Source: Sphingomonas taxi
GTDB lineage: Bacteria > Pseudomonadota > Alphaproteobacteria > Sphingomonadales > Sphingomonadaceae
NCBI GenBank assembly: GCA_003240625.1
Contig: QFMX01000003.1
Coordinates: 248,001 to 312,000 of the forward strand
Length of the DNA stretch: 64,000 nt
Direction: 5' to 3'
The position numbers were made by a program, and so were the translations under genes. The notes below the pieces were generated by a model. That model did no database searches. It saw nothing but the letters and a program-made list of their open reading frames with translations, and had not been told where the DNA came from. Shown here piece after piece: positions 9,213-18,027 of the stretch. The number at the start of each line of letters is the position of its first letter. The first letter of the stretch is position 1.

Positions 9213-9947
9213 TCAAAACGCCCCCAAGCCGTCGTCTGGAGCCAGACGCGTGATACGAAGCCGTTGACGTCCACCGGAATTGTGTAACTGGCGCAGACGC
9301 TCGACCTGTGCGAGCGATGCCGACAGCACCGCAGCCGATGCGAGAGCGCCCGATCGATGCAGGCGCAAAACGGCGGCGGCGGGCAACTGCAGCAGCGCCT
9401 CGGTACCGATCGTGTAGAGCCCGTCGATCACATGTTCCTTGCTGTCGTCACTCTCGAGCACGAGGTGCAGCGGACGGATCAGCCGCAGCGCGGCATAGCC
9501 ATCGACTAGGTCGCGCGCTGCTTCGATGTCGGAGACCAGATGCTGCAACGCGGCGGCGATGCCCGGCAAGAACGGCGCCGGTTCGCCATTCTGGAACAGG
9601 GGATCCCCCGCGCTGCCGATCGCCGAATCGCCATCCACCACCGCCAGTCCGGCGACGCCATCCCGATCCAACCGAAACCCGGTCAGTTGCAGCGCGCGCG
9701 GGCAATAGGTCGCGTGGAAACGACGATCATGGACGAATACATTGACCGGCTCGATGAGGCCGACGAGCGCAACGAGATTGAACCGCCCCGTGTTCGCGTC
9801 CTTGGCGAGGCATAGCGGCATGTCCGCGACCGCAAGCGCGAGTTCCGACAAGCCGACCTGCACGAGGCGCTGGGCCGGCCCAACCACGGTACGATCGAAA
9901 TGGAGCGTGCCATGCTCGGCACGGCTCAAAGGGCGAACACGGCTCAT
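9213..9947 (-). CDS. SapC-family protein
   Basis: A 244-residue protein matching the SapC family (PF07277) found beside TonB receptors in sphingomonads and caulobacters, with recognisable blocks VNVFVHDRRFHATYCPRAL and GIAAALQHLVSDIEA. The family name comes from a peptide-uptake annotation; no transport function is established, and no membrane helix is visible. Its ATG overlaps the halogenase stop by four bases, so the two are translated together. Likely accessory to the carbohydrate-uptake locus. Confidence 0.8.
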   Translation of the reverse strand: MSRVRPLSRAEHGTLHFDRTVVGPAQRLVQVGLSELALAVADMPLCLAKDANTGRFNLVALVGLIEPVNVFVHDRRFHATYCPRALQLTGFRLDRDGVAGLAVVDGDSAIGSAGDPLFQNGEPAPFLPGIAAALQHLVSDIEAARDLVDGYAALRLIRPLHLVLESDDSKEHVIDGLYTIGTEALLQLPAAAVLRLHRSGALASAAVLSASLAQVERLRQLHNSGGRQRLRITRLAPDDGLGAF

Positions 9948-11524
9948 ACCCGCTGGAGCCCATGTTCGCGGACCGCGCGCAAGAGATCGCGGTGGCGTGG
10001 CAATTTGCGGATCAACTCGGCACGAACCCGGTCGTTACGCGCGACGAGCGCGGCGACCGTCGCCCCCTCGGCGGTCTCAGGCTCGCCCCGATACCGACTG
10101 CCGAAGCGCATGCCGTGGAGCACATATTGGTAACTCGGCCACGAGAAGACCTCGCGTGCGTGCGCGAAATCCTGCGCAGCGGGAGAATGGTGTGTCCACA
10201 GATCGAGGCGCTCCTGCAACCCTTCGGGGATCGACGCAGCCGCCGCATTGTCGCGCCAGAAGTCGGTATCGCGCCTTTGCGTGATGACATAATGGAGCTT
10301 CAGGAACTCGATGATCCGTTGCCAATGGTGGCGGAAGGTCTCGTTGAACTGTCGCGCGATCGCATCCATCGCGGAGCGCGTCTGCGGCAATCGATCGACC
10401 AGCGCATCGAGCGACGTCTCGATCAGCATCAACGCCGAGGCCTCCAGCGGTTCGAGGAACCCTGCGGACAGGCCGATCGCGACGCAGTTGTTCTGCCAGA
10501 ACCGTTCGCGGTGTCCCGGTTCGAAGGCGATCCTGCGGACCGGCAGCGCGTCTGCCGCTGGGCCGACATAGCGACGCAACGCAGCTTCGGCCTCGTCGTC
10601 GCTCGTGTAGGCGCTGCTGTAGACGTGACCCACGCCGCGACGCGTCCAGAGACCGATATCCCAAATCCATCCCGCGTCCTGCGCGGTCGAAATCGTGTGG
10701 CAGGCAATCGGATCGTCCTCGCCCTGATACGGAACCTGCATCGCAAGCGCACGGTCGGCGAACAGGATGTCACGGCAACTGCGAAACGGGACGTCATAGA
10801 CGCCGCCGATCAGCAGCGCCGAAAAGCCGGAGCAGTCGACGAACAGATCCCCAGCCAAAATTCGTCCGTCGACCAGTTCGACATCCCGTATGTCGCCGTT
10901 GTCGGCGAGGTTGGCGCGAACGACATCGCCCACGACGTGCTCGACGCCAAGCGAGCCGACCGCATGCTCACGCAACAACGTCGCGAACTTGCCTGCATCG
11001 AGATGATACGCATAATTGGCGTGGCCGCCATATTCGGGCGCCGTGATCGTCTTGGGCGCCAGTCCTGCATCGCACAACGTCGACTGGTAATCGACCCAGT
11101 CCGCAAAGCTGATTCCCTCGGCGCCGCCTTGCGCATCTGACCCCGGCAAACCGAGCCAATAGGGAGCGAGGTCGATCTCCCCTACCCCCGCCGGCGGATT
11201 GAGCGGATGGTAATAGGCGTCGCCGGCACTGCCGTCGGTCCAGCCTACGAAGCGCGCGCCTTGCTTCAGCGAGGCGTCGCACGAGCGGATAAACGTGGTT
11301 TCGTCGATGCCGATCTTGCGCAGGGTGTTGCGCATCGTCGGCCACGTCCCTTCTCCAACGCCGACGCTCGGCACCGTCGCAGATTCGACCAGCACGACAT
11401 CAAGGTTACTGCCGCTGCGAACGGATTGTGCCGCGAGCCGACACGCCGTCAACCATCCGGCCGAGCCCCCACCGACTACGACCACGGTCCGAACCGCTCC
11501 CTGCGCACCATCAGCTTTCGACAT
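9944..11524 (-). CDS. Flavin-dependent tryptophan-halogenase family protein
   Basis: About 526 residues. N-terminal FAD-binding fold with GGGSAGW, the family block SVGVGEGTWPTM, the putative active-site Lys near residue 87 (DASLKQGARFVGW) and the FLEPLE motif carrying the conserved Glu. The diagnostic W-x-W-x-I-P motif appears here as WIWDIGLW, so tryptophans and Ile are kept but the Pro is not. ATG 11524 follows an AGAGGGGG ribosome site; a GTG lies one codon earlier. Members next to TonB receptors and SapC have no proven substrate, so halogenation of free tryptophan should not be assumed. Divergent from the receptor gene, with 132 bases between. Confidence 0.85.
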   Translation of the reverse strand: MSKADGAQGAVRTVVVVGGGSAGWLTACRLAAQSVRSGSNLDVVLVESATVPSVGVGEGTWPTMRNTLRKIGIDETTFIRSCDASLKQGARFVGWTDGSAGDAYYHPLNPPAGVGEIDLAPYWLGLPGSDAQGGAEGISFADWVDYQSTLCDAGLAPKTITAPEYGGHANYAYHLDAGKFATLLREHAVGSLGVEHVVGDVVRANLADNGDIRDVELVDGRILAGDLFVDCSGFSALLIGGVYDVPFRSCRDILFADRALAMQVPYQGEDDPIACHTISTAQDAGWIWDIGLWTRRGVGHVYSSAYTSDDEAEAALRRYVGPAADALPVRRIAFEPGHRERFWQNNCVAIGLSAGFLEPLEASALMLIETSLDALVDRLPQTRSAMDAIARQFNETFRHHWQRIIEFLKLHYVITQRRDTDFWRDNAAAASIPEGLQERLDLWTHHSPAAQDFAHAREVFSWPSYQYVLHGMRFGSRYRGEPETAEGATVAALVARNDRVRAELIRKLPRHRDLLRAVREHGLQRV

Positions 11525-11571
11525 CACGCCCCCTCTTGTTCAACGGCGCCCGAGCCCGCTTTTTCCTAATT

Positions 11572-11589
11572 GTATTTATAGGACAATAC
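11572..11589. promoter_or_regulatory. Divergent promoter region dyad (halogenase / TonB receptor)
   Basis: The 132-base gap between the divergent halogenase and receptor starts is AT-rich in its middle and contains GTATT-N8-AATAC, an inverted repeat about 70 bases before the receptor ATG. A GAGGGAGAGGG ribosome site sits just before that ATG. A shared operator for both sides is plausible; no regulator gene is present nearby. Confidence 0.35.
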
Positions 11590-11656
11590 TGTAGCAATCG
11601 ATTTAAATCCGCTCATTCGAAGTGGGTCGAGAACTGTATAGTGAGGGAGAGGGACG

Positions 11657-14500
11657 ATGACCAAGCAAGGGCGCCTGAAATCTAAAAAGCTTTACACCGC
11701 GTACGGGCTCGCCAGTGCACTTGGAGCGCTGATCGCGGCAGTTCCTGCGATTGCTCAAGTCGCGCCCTCGACCAGCGAACAGACTGGCGAGGCACAAGCC
11801 GCAGCTCTACCGGATCAAAGCAACGCCGAGGCCAGCCAAGCCGATATCGTCGTGACCGGAATCCGACGCAGCATCGAATCATCCGCCGCGCAGAAGCGCG
11901 ACGCAGCTGGCATTCTGGATGCGATCTCATCCGAAGATCTGGGTAAATTTCCCGACGCCAACGTCGCCGAATCGCTCCAGCGTATTCCCGGCGTCGCGAT
12001 CGATCGCAGCAACGGCGAAGGTCAGTCGGTGACGGTCCGCGGCCTCGGCCCGAACTTCAACACGGTGCTGTTCAACGGCAGAAGCTTCGCGTCGGACAAT
12101 TACAACCGCGCATTCTCCTTCGACCTTCTACCCGCGGAACTCATCAGCGGTGCGCAGGTCTATAAGAGCTCGCAGGCGCCGCTGCAGAGCGGCGGCATCG
12201 GCGCAACGATCAACCTGCAGACCCCCAAGCCACTCGCGTTGAAGGGATTCAAGGGCGTCTTCACGGGCAAGGCGAACTACGAGAAGAACAGCGAGAAGTT
12301 CACGCCGCAACTGTTCGGCCTGCTGAGCGATACGTTCGCGGACGGCAAACTCGGACTGCTCGGCTCGATCTCGTATCAGCGTCGCAAGGCATCGGTGACG
12401 TCGATCACCACCGACGGCTATATCCCGAACACCACGGTCGGGCCAAGCAATGCGCCGCTGTTCACCAATGTCTATGCACCGCGCAATCAGGACGTGGGGA
12501 CGACCCAGGACGATCGGACGCGGCTCGGCGCAACGCTGGTTGCGCAATATGCGCCCAGCGACGAGCTGACGTTCACCGTCGACGGTCTGTTCAACCGCTT
12601 CAAGAGCGACACCACGCGGCGCGCGCTCGGCAGCTGGTTCGAGCCGTCGAACTACACGGCGGCCACGATCGACGACAACCGTTCGATCACATCGCTCACC
12701 ACCAACGGCAATGCCGACTTCATTGCCAACGGATCGGTTCGCGAGACAAAAACGTACGAGGCCGGTTTCAATACCGAGTGGCGGCCCAGCGACACCGTCC
12801 ACATGGTCTTCGACGCTACGTGGTCGCGCGCGAAGAACGCTGGCGGCGGCAAGACCTATTTCGCGGTGATCGGAACGCCGACAAGCTATTCGTTCACGGC
12901 CGCGAACCCTGACGAAATTCCCTCCACCTTCGGCTACAACGCCGGTGCGCTCACCAACGCGGCGGGCGGGCTGACGCACATCGCGGGGATCAGCGGCAAC
13001 GATGTCACCGAGAAGGTCACTGAATATCGCTGGAACACCGACTGGAAGCCCGGTTGGGGCATCATCGATACGCTTCGTTTCGGCCTGACACGCACATCGC
13101 GCGGCAAGACCAACGTACCGATCACCTCCGATCCCAATATCGGCTGCGTGTATTGCGGCTATTCGACCTCCGCGGATGCCGCGTTGCTGAGGCCGTACAC
13201 GCTCAATTCGCTCGGTGCCGGCAGTGGTTCTGTTCCGACCCAGTTCCTGACGTTCGATGCCAACCGCTATTTCGAGTTCTTGACGAGCGCCTCGGCGACG
13301 GCGGCGCTGGACCGGGCCCGCAACCAGCCGGTCGGGACGACAGCAGCGCTCTACGCCGCCAGCAACGGCTATGCGGTTTCGCGCCAGCCGTCCAACCGGG
13401 TCAAGGAGGTGGTGTATTCGAGCTATGCTGACATGGACCTGGACGGCGAGGTCGCCGGCCTGCCCTGGTTCATCAATGTCGGCGCGCGCTACGAATATAC
13501 CGAACTGCAATCGAGCGGCCAGCAGCTCCAGCTGACCGATCTCCTGCCGGTGCAGGGTGATCCGACGACCTATAATGGCGTGTTCGCCAACAATCGCGCC
13601 TCGGTGCCGATCAACCAGCGAACCACCTACAACAACTTCCTGCCCAACCTGAATGCGAAGCTGAGCTTCACCCCGAAATTCCAGCTTCGCCTGGCGGCGT
13701 ACAAGACGCTCACCCGTCCGCCGATTGGCGATCTGGCGCCGAGCCTCAACTACGACACGCTGCGCCCTGCCACGCTCACCGCCAGCGGCGGCAATCCGGG
13801 CCTGAAACCCTATCGTGCGACGAATTACGACGCGTCGCTGGAATGGTATCCGACCCGGACGACGACACTGTCGGCCGCGGTGTTCCACAAGACGATCGAC
13901 GACTTCATCGTCCAGAGCTTTGGCGAGGAACTGTTCCCGATCGCCAATGCCGGCAACATTCCGGTCGGCGGGCTCATCGTCGGCCCCAACACGGCGAAGT
14001 TCAGCGTACGCCGTCCGCGCAACGCGGAGTCGCTCAAGGTCAAGGGACTGGAACTCAACCTCGTCCATACGTTCGACTGGCTGCCGAGTGTGCTGAGCGG
14101 TTTCGGCGTGCAGGCGAATGCGACGTTCGTGAAGACCAACCGGGAGTTCGACGTGACGCAGGTCGGTCAGTCGTTCGCCGCGGAAGGGATCGGCAATTCG
14201 CAGAATGCCACCGTATTCTACGAGAAATACGGCATCTCGGCACGCATGGCTTATAATCGGCGCGAACGGTTTCTGCAGACACTGGCGGGTGGACCCGGCA
14301 ACGAGCCCGTCTTCGTCCGCACCTACGGGCAGTTCGATGGCAGCGTCGCCGTCAACGTCACCCCGTTCGCACAGGTCTTCCTTGAGGGCACGAACCTGTT
14401 CAACGCGAAATACATCACCACCGGCCGGTTCGACAATCAGGTGCTGACGTACCAGAACTTCGGACCGCGCTACGACGCAGGCGTACGCTTCTCCTTCTGA
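11657..14500 (+). CDS. TonB-dependent receptor (carbohydrate-type, TIGR01782-like)
   Basis: A 947-residue outer-membrane receptor. Signal peptide to about residue 34 (ending PAIAQ), a TonB-box-like DIVVTGIR segment, and the plug domain with LGKFPDANVAESLQRIPGV, then GEGQSVTVRGLGPNFNTV. A long beta-barrel ends in aromatic Phe (GVRFSF), as outer-membrane barrels do. This plug signature marks the large sphingomonad/xanthomonad subfamily tied to plant-sugar uptake. The beta-galactosidase gene follows after 88 bases with a hairpin between, so a galactoside or galactan fragment is the likely cargo (inference from context). Confidence 0.93.
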   Translation: MTKQGRLKSKKLYTAYGLASALGALIAAVPAIAQVAPSTSEQTGEAQAAALPDQSNAEASQADIVVTGIRRSIESSAAQKRDAAGILDAISSEDLGKFPDANVAESLQRIPGVAIDRSNGEGQSVTVRGLGPNFNTVLFNGRSFASDNYNRAFSFDLLPAELISGAQVYKSSQAPLQSGGIGATINLQTPKPLALKGFKGVFTGKANYEKNSEKFTPQLFGLLSDTFADGKLGLLGSISYQRRKASVTSITTDGYIPNTTVGPSNAPLFTNVYAPRNQDVGTTQDDRTRLGATLVAQYAPSDELTFTVDGLFNRFKSDTTRRALGSWFEPSNYTAATIDDNRSITSLTTNGNADFIANGSVRETKTYEAGFNTEWRPSDTVHMVFDATWSRAKNAGGGKTYFAVIGTPTSYSFTAANPDEIPSTFGYNAGALTNAAGGLTHIAGISGNDVTEKVTEYRWNTDWKPGWGIIDTLRFGLTRTSRGKTNVPITSDPNIGCVYCGYSTSADAALLRPYTLNSLGAGSGSVPTQFLTFDANRYFEFLTSASATAALDRARNQPVGTTAALYAASNGYAVSRQPSNRVKEVVYSSYADMDLDGEVAGLPWFINVGARYEYTELQSSGQQLQLTDLLPVQGDPTTYNGVFANNRASVPINQRTTYNNFLPNLNAKLSFTPKFQLRLAAYKTLTRPPIGDLAPSLNYDTLRPATLTASGGNPGLKPYRATNYDASLEWYPTRTTTLSAAVFHKTIDDFIVQSFGEELFPIANAGNIPVGGLIVGPNTAKFSVRRPRNAESLKVKGLELNLVHTFDWLPSVLSGFGVQANATFVKTNREFDVTQVGQSFAAEGIGNSQNATVFYEKYGISARMAYNRRERFLQTLAGGPGNEPVFVRTYGQFDGSVAVNVTPFAQVFLEGTNLFNAKYITTGRFDNQVLTYQNFGPRYDAGVRFSF

Positions 14501-14510
14501 TACCAGAACG

Positions 14511-14539
14511 CGGGCGGGATCCGGTGACGATCCCGCCCG
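14511..14539 (+). terminator. Perfect 11-bp hairpin between receptor and galactosidase
   Basis: CGGGCGGGATC, a 7-base loop, then GATCCCGCCCG, ten bases after the receptor stop. No T-run follows, so it may attenuate or protect the upstream mRNA rather than end it; the galactosidase starts 50 bases further on. Confidence 0.6.
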
Positions 14540-14588
14540 AGCCGTATACGCTCGGCGTGAGAGCGGCAGACAAGGACCAAATTTCAGC

Positions 14589-17500
14589 ATGAAAAAATTC
14601 GGTTTTCTCGGTGCGGTCGCGATTGTCGCAGTCAGTGACTTCGCCGCTGTCGGTGCCGTACGCGCCCAGTCTCCCGCCGGGCTTCCCGCCGAGCTTCCAG
14701 GCGCACAGCGGCCACGGGTTCAGCCGGTGCAGGTCGATCCAACCCGGCCCGACTGGGAAAACCCTGCGGTATTCGCACGGGGCAAGATGCCTGCCCGCGC
14801 CACCGGCTTTCCGTTCGAGACCCGCGCGAGCGCGATTGCCGGCGATCGAACGAAATCTACGCGGTTTCAGTCGCTCAACGGCGCATGGCAGTTCCAGTTC
14901 TCGCCGAGTTCCGACGCGGTGCCGACCGGGTTCGAACGACCCGATTACGACGTTTCCGCATGGAAGAGCATCAAGGTTCCCGCCGACTGGCAGACCGAAG
15001 GCTATGACCAGCCGCGCTACAACAACATCACCTACCCCTTCCCCGCCAATCGCCCGTTGATCCCGCACGCGACCAACCCGGTCGGTTCGTACCGTCGCGA
15101 TGTCGTAATCGCGCCGGGCTGGCAGGGGCAGGACGTCATCCTCCACATCGGGGCGGCGGGCTCTGCGTATCAGGTCTGGGTGAATGGCCAGAATGTCGGC
15201 TATTCCGAGGATTCGAAGCTGCCGAGCGAGTTCGACGTCACCCGCTATCTGACGCCGGGCAAGAATACGATCGCCATCCAGATTCATCGCTGGTCCGATG
15301 GCAGCTATCTCGAGGATCAGGATTTCTGGCGCGTCTCGGGGATCGAGCGCGAGGTCTTCCTGATGGCGGCTCCGCGCACTCGCGTGCGCGATACGTTCGT
15401 CCATGCCGGGCTGTCCGAAGACTACCGCGACGGCGTGCTCGGCCTCGATCTCGCGGCGACGCCGGGCGCCGCAACCAGCGCGCGCTATATGTTGATGGAC
15501 GGTGACCGCCAGGTGTTGGAGGGCCGCATCGCAGTGCCCGCCGGCAAGGACGAACGGACGGTCAAGCTGGCCGGCCGCGTGCCGGGCGTGAAGCCGTGGA
15601 CCGCCGAAACGCCCAATCTCTACCGGTTGGTGGTCGAACTGACCGACGCCAAGGGCCGGCTGATCCAGTCGACCGCGCAGTCGATCGGTTTCCGCACCGT
15701 GGCGATCAAGAACGGGCTGGTCAGCGTCAACGGCAAACCGATCACGATCCGCGGCGTCAATCGCCACGAACATGATCCCGAGACCTTCCACGTCGTCAGC
15801 CACGAATCGATGGAGCGCGACATCCGGTTGATGAAGGGCGCCAACATCAACGCGCTCCGTACCTCGCACTATCCGAACGATCCGTACATCTACGAGCTCG
15901 CCGACCGCTACGGCCTCTACGTGATGGACGAGGCGGATATCGAGAGCCATGCGTATATGGAGCAGGGCAACAATCACCCAGAATCCCGCGCCAAGTTCCA
16001 GGTCGGCTTCGATCCGGCGTGGAAGGACGCGCATGTCAGCCGCGTCGTCAACATGGTCGAGCGTGACAAGAACCACCCGTCGATCATCTTCTGGTCGCTC
16101 GGCAATGAGGCCGGCATCGGCCCCAATTTCGAGGCTGCCGCCGCCGCTGCGAAGGCACGCGATCCAAACCGGCTCATCAGCTATCTCGGCTGGGGCACCT
16201 ATGAAGGCGTCAGCGATCATCGCCCCAATTATTACGCCGACATCTATGCGCCGATGTACGACCCGGTGGTCAAGATGGTGGATTATGCGACCAACTGGAA
16301 CTTCAAGCAGCCGATGATCCAGTGCGAATATGGGCACATGATGGGCAATTCGGGGGGCGATCTGAAGGAATATTGGGACACGATCTACGCGCATCCGAAC
16401 AAGCTGCAGGGCGGGTTCGTGTGGGACTGGGTAGACCAGTCGATGTATCGCTACACCAAGGACGGCAAGCGCTATTGGGGCGACGGCAGCGAATATGGCC
16501 CCAATCCGGGCGGCGACATCGAGTTCGGCGATGGCCTGCTCCAGGCCGACCGCACGCCGAACCCCGCCTTCTACGAACTGCGCAAGGTGTATGCGCCGGT
16601 GCAGTTCGATGGCTTCGACCCCGCCACCGGCAAGGTGACGGTGCGCAACCGGCATGATTTCCGCGACCTGTCCGGCTTCGACATGGACTGGACCGTGGAG
16701 GAGAACGGCATCGCGGTCGCGTCGGGCAAGCTGCCCGGCCTGACTACTGCTGCACGTTCCGCGGAGACGATCACGCTGCCACTCGCGGCAGTGACACGGC
16801 GACCGGGAGCCGAGTATTTCGTCACCATCACGGTACACGCCAAGGAGGGCACAGTGCCACTGGTGACTGGTGGCACCGTGATCGGGTTCGAGCAGTTCGC
16901 TATGTCGCCTGCTCCGGCACCCGTGGCGACTGCCCCTGCGAACGCGATAGCGGTGCGTCAGACAGGTAGCAGCATGACACTCGCGGCGAGCGGCGCGTCG
17001 CTCGAGATCGATCGTAAGACCGGTCTCGTGGTTGGCTACACGAAGGACGGCCGTACCCTTGCCAGCGGCGGGCAACCGCATTTCTGGCGCGCGTTGACCG
17101 ACAACGACATCGGTATCGGCACCGACAAGCAACTCGCAATGTGGAAGACGATGAGTGACGCGCGGACGGTGCGCTCGGTCACCGCCGATCGCGGCGCCAA
17201 CGCGATCGTGACGACCTTCGATCTGGGCGATGGCACAGCCGCGTTCGAAACGCGCTACACGATGGCGGCGGACGGGTCCGTCGGGGTTGCCGGCCGCTTC
17301 ACGCCGATCAAGCAGGACCTGCCTGGCCCCTTCCGCATCGGCATGGCGTTTGCGATGCCGACCGAGATGACGACGGTCGAATGGTATGGCCGCGGGCCGC
17401 ACGAGAGCTATGTCGACCGCAAAACGTCGGCACCGATCGGGCTGTGGCGTGGCGCGATCGCCGCGCAGAACCATGATTATATCCGCCCACAGGAGACCGG

Positions 17501-17858
17501 CAACAAGATCGACGTGCGCTGGATGGAAGTGTCGGGTGCGACAGGCGGCGTCCGCGTCGAGGGCGACCGGCCGCTGATGATGAATGCGCTGGCGTTTCCC
17601 TATGCCGATCTCGACCGCAAGACGCCGGGCACCTGGAAATCGACCGACGTTGTACCGCACGGACAGGTCACGCTGCTGGTCGATGCCGCACAATGGGGCG
17701 TTGGAGGCGACACGCAGTGGAGCGAATTCGGCAAACCACTCGCCGCCTACCGCGTTCCGCTCGCTCCCACTGCGGTGACGTTCCGCCTGACACCGTTCGC
17801 TGGACAGGGAACCAGTCCTGACCGGGCAAAGCCAGCTACGGCGTTGACGGGGGAATGA
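14589..17858 (+). CDS. Exported beta-galactosidase, GH2 family (LacZ-like)
   Basis: A 1089-residue enzyme, the size of E. coli LacZ plus a signal peptide (cleavage expected after VRAQ near residue 27). All LacZ domains can be followed: sugar-binding jelly roll (RFQSLNGAWQFQFSP), immunoglobulin-like domains, and the TIM barrel with NRHEHDPETFH, acid/base Glu507 in GNEAG and nucleophile Glu580 in QCEYGHMMGNS. A C-terminal domain has the Trp-rich block TTVEWYGRGPHESYVDRK. The signal peptide puts it in the periplasm, where it would act on oligosaccharides imported by the receptor encoded just upstream. An AAGGA ribosome site precedes the ATG. Confidence 0.94.
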   Translation: MKKFGFLGAVAIVAVSDFAAVGAVRAQSPAGLPAELPGAQRPRVQPVQVDPTRPDWENPAVFARGKMPARATGFPFETRASAIAGDRTKSTRFQSLNGAWQFQFSPSSDAVPTGFERPDYDVSAWKSIKVPADWQTEGYDQPRYNNITYPFPANRPLIPHATNPVGSYRRDVVIAPGWQGQDVILHIGAAGSAYQVWVNGQNVGYSEDSKLPSEFDVTRYLTPGKNTIAIQIHRWSDGSYLEDQDFWRVSGIEREVFLMAAPRTRVRDTFVHAGLSEDYRDGVLGLDLAATPGAATSARYMLMDGDRQVLEGRIAVPAGKDERTVKLAGRVPGVKPWTAETPNLYRLVVELTDAKGRLIQSTAQSIGFRTVAIKNGLVSVNGKPITIRGVNRHEHDPETFHVVSHESMERDIRLMKGANINALRTSHYPNDPYIYELADRYGLYVMDEADIESHAYMEQGNNHPESRAKFQVGFDPAWKDAHVSRVVNMVERDKNHPSIIFWSLGNEAGIGPNFEAAAAAAKARDPNRLISYLGWGTYEGVSDHRPNYYADIYAPMYDPVVKMVDYATNWNFKQPMIQCEYGHMMGNSGGDLKEYWDTIYAHPNKLQGGFVWDWVDQSMYRYTKDGKRYWGDGSEYGPNPGGDIEFGDGLLQADRTPNPAFYELRKVYAPVQFDGFDPATGKVTVRNRHDFRDLSGFDMDWTVEENGIAVASGKLPGLTTAARSAETITLPLAAVTRRPGAEYFVTITVHAKEGTVPLVTGGTVIGFEQFAMSPAPAPVATAPANAIAVRQTGSSMTLAASGASLEIDRKTGLVVGYTKDGRTLASGGQPHFWRALTDNDIGIGTDKQLAMWKTMSDARTVRSVTADRGANAIVTTFDLGDGTAAFETRYTMAADGSVGVAGRFTPIKQDLPGPFRIGMAFAMPTEMTTVEWYGRGPHESYVDRKTSAPIGLWRGAIAAQNHDYIRPQETGNKIDVRWMEVSGATGGVRVEGDRPLMMNALAFPYADLDRKTPGTWKSTDVVPHGQVTLLVDAAQWGVGGDTQWSEFGKPLAAYRVPLAPTAVTFRLTPFAGQGTSPDRAKPATALTGE

Positions 17859-17902
17859 TGCGAGCGCTGACCTTGTAAAGTTCTGGGTGACAAAAAGTTC
17901 TA

Positions 17903-17939
17903 ACGATCAAGCGCTTGCCAGCGGCGAGCGCTTGATCGT
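17903..17939. terminator. Perfect 13-bp bidirectional terminator hairpin
   Basis: ACGATCAAGCGCT, an 11-base loop, then AGCGCTTGATCGT, located 44 bases after the galactosidase stop and about 90 bases beyond the stop of the convergent M14 peptidase. Reading the minus strand, a TTTTT run follows about five bases past the stem; the plus strand lacks one. Confidence 0.7.
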
Positions 17940-18027
17940 CATTGCCGCCTATCCAGTCGCTAAACACGCATTCGATTGCCTTGCTGGCTCGAATTTAACC
18001 TATTCAATCGCTCGTTCGACAAAACCC

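Noticed and set aside
12128..17693. Two very long minus-strand frames (about 820 and 1092 codons) opposite the TonB receptor and beta-galactosidase
   Set aside because: They are Arg/Ala/Gly/His-rich shadows produced by high G+C third-position bias; the plus-strand products have complete domains.
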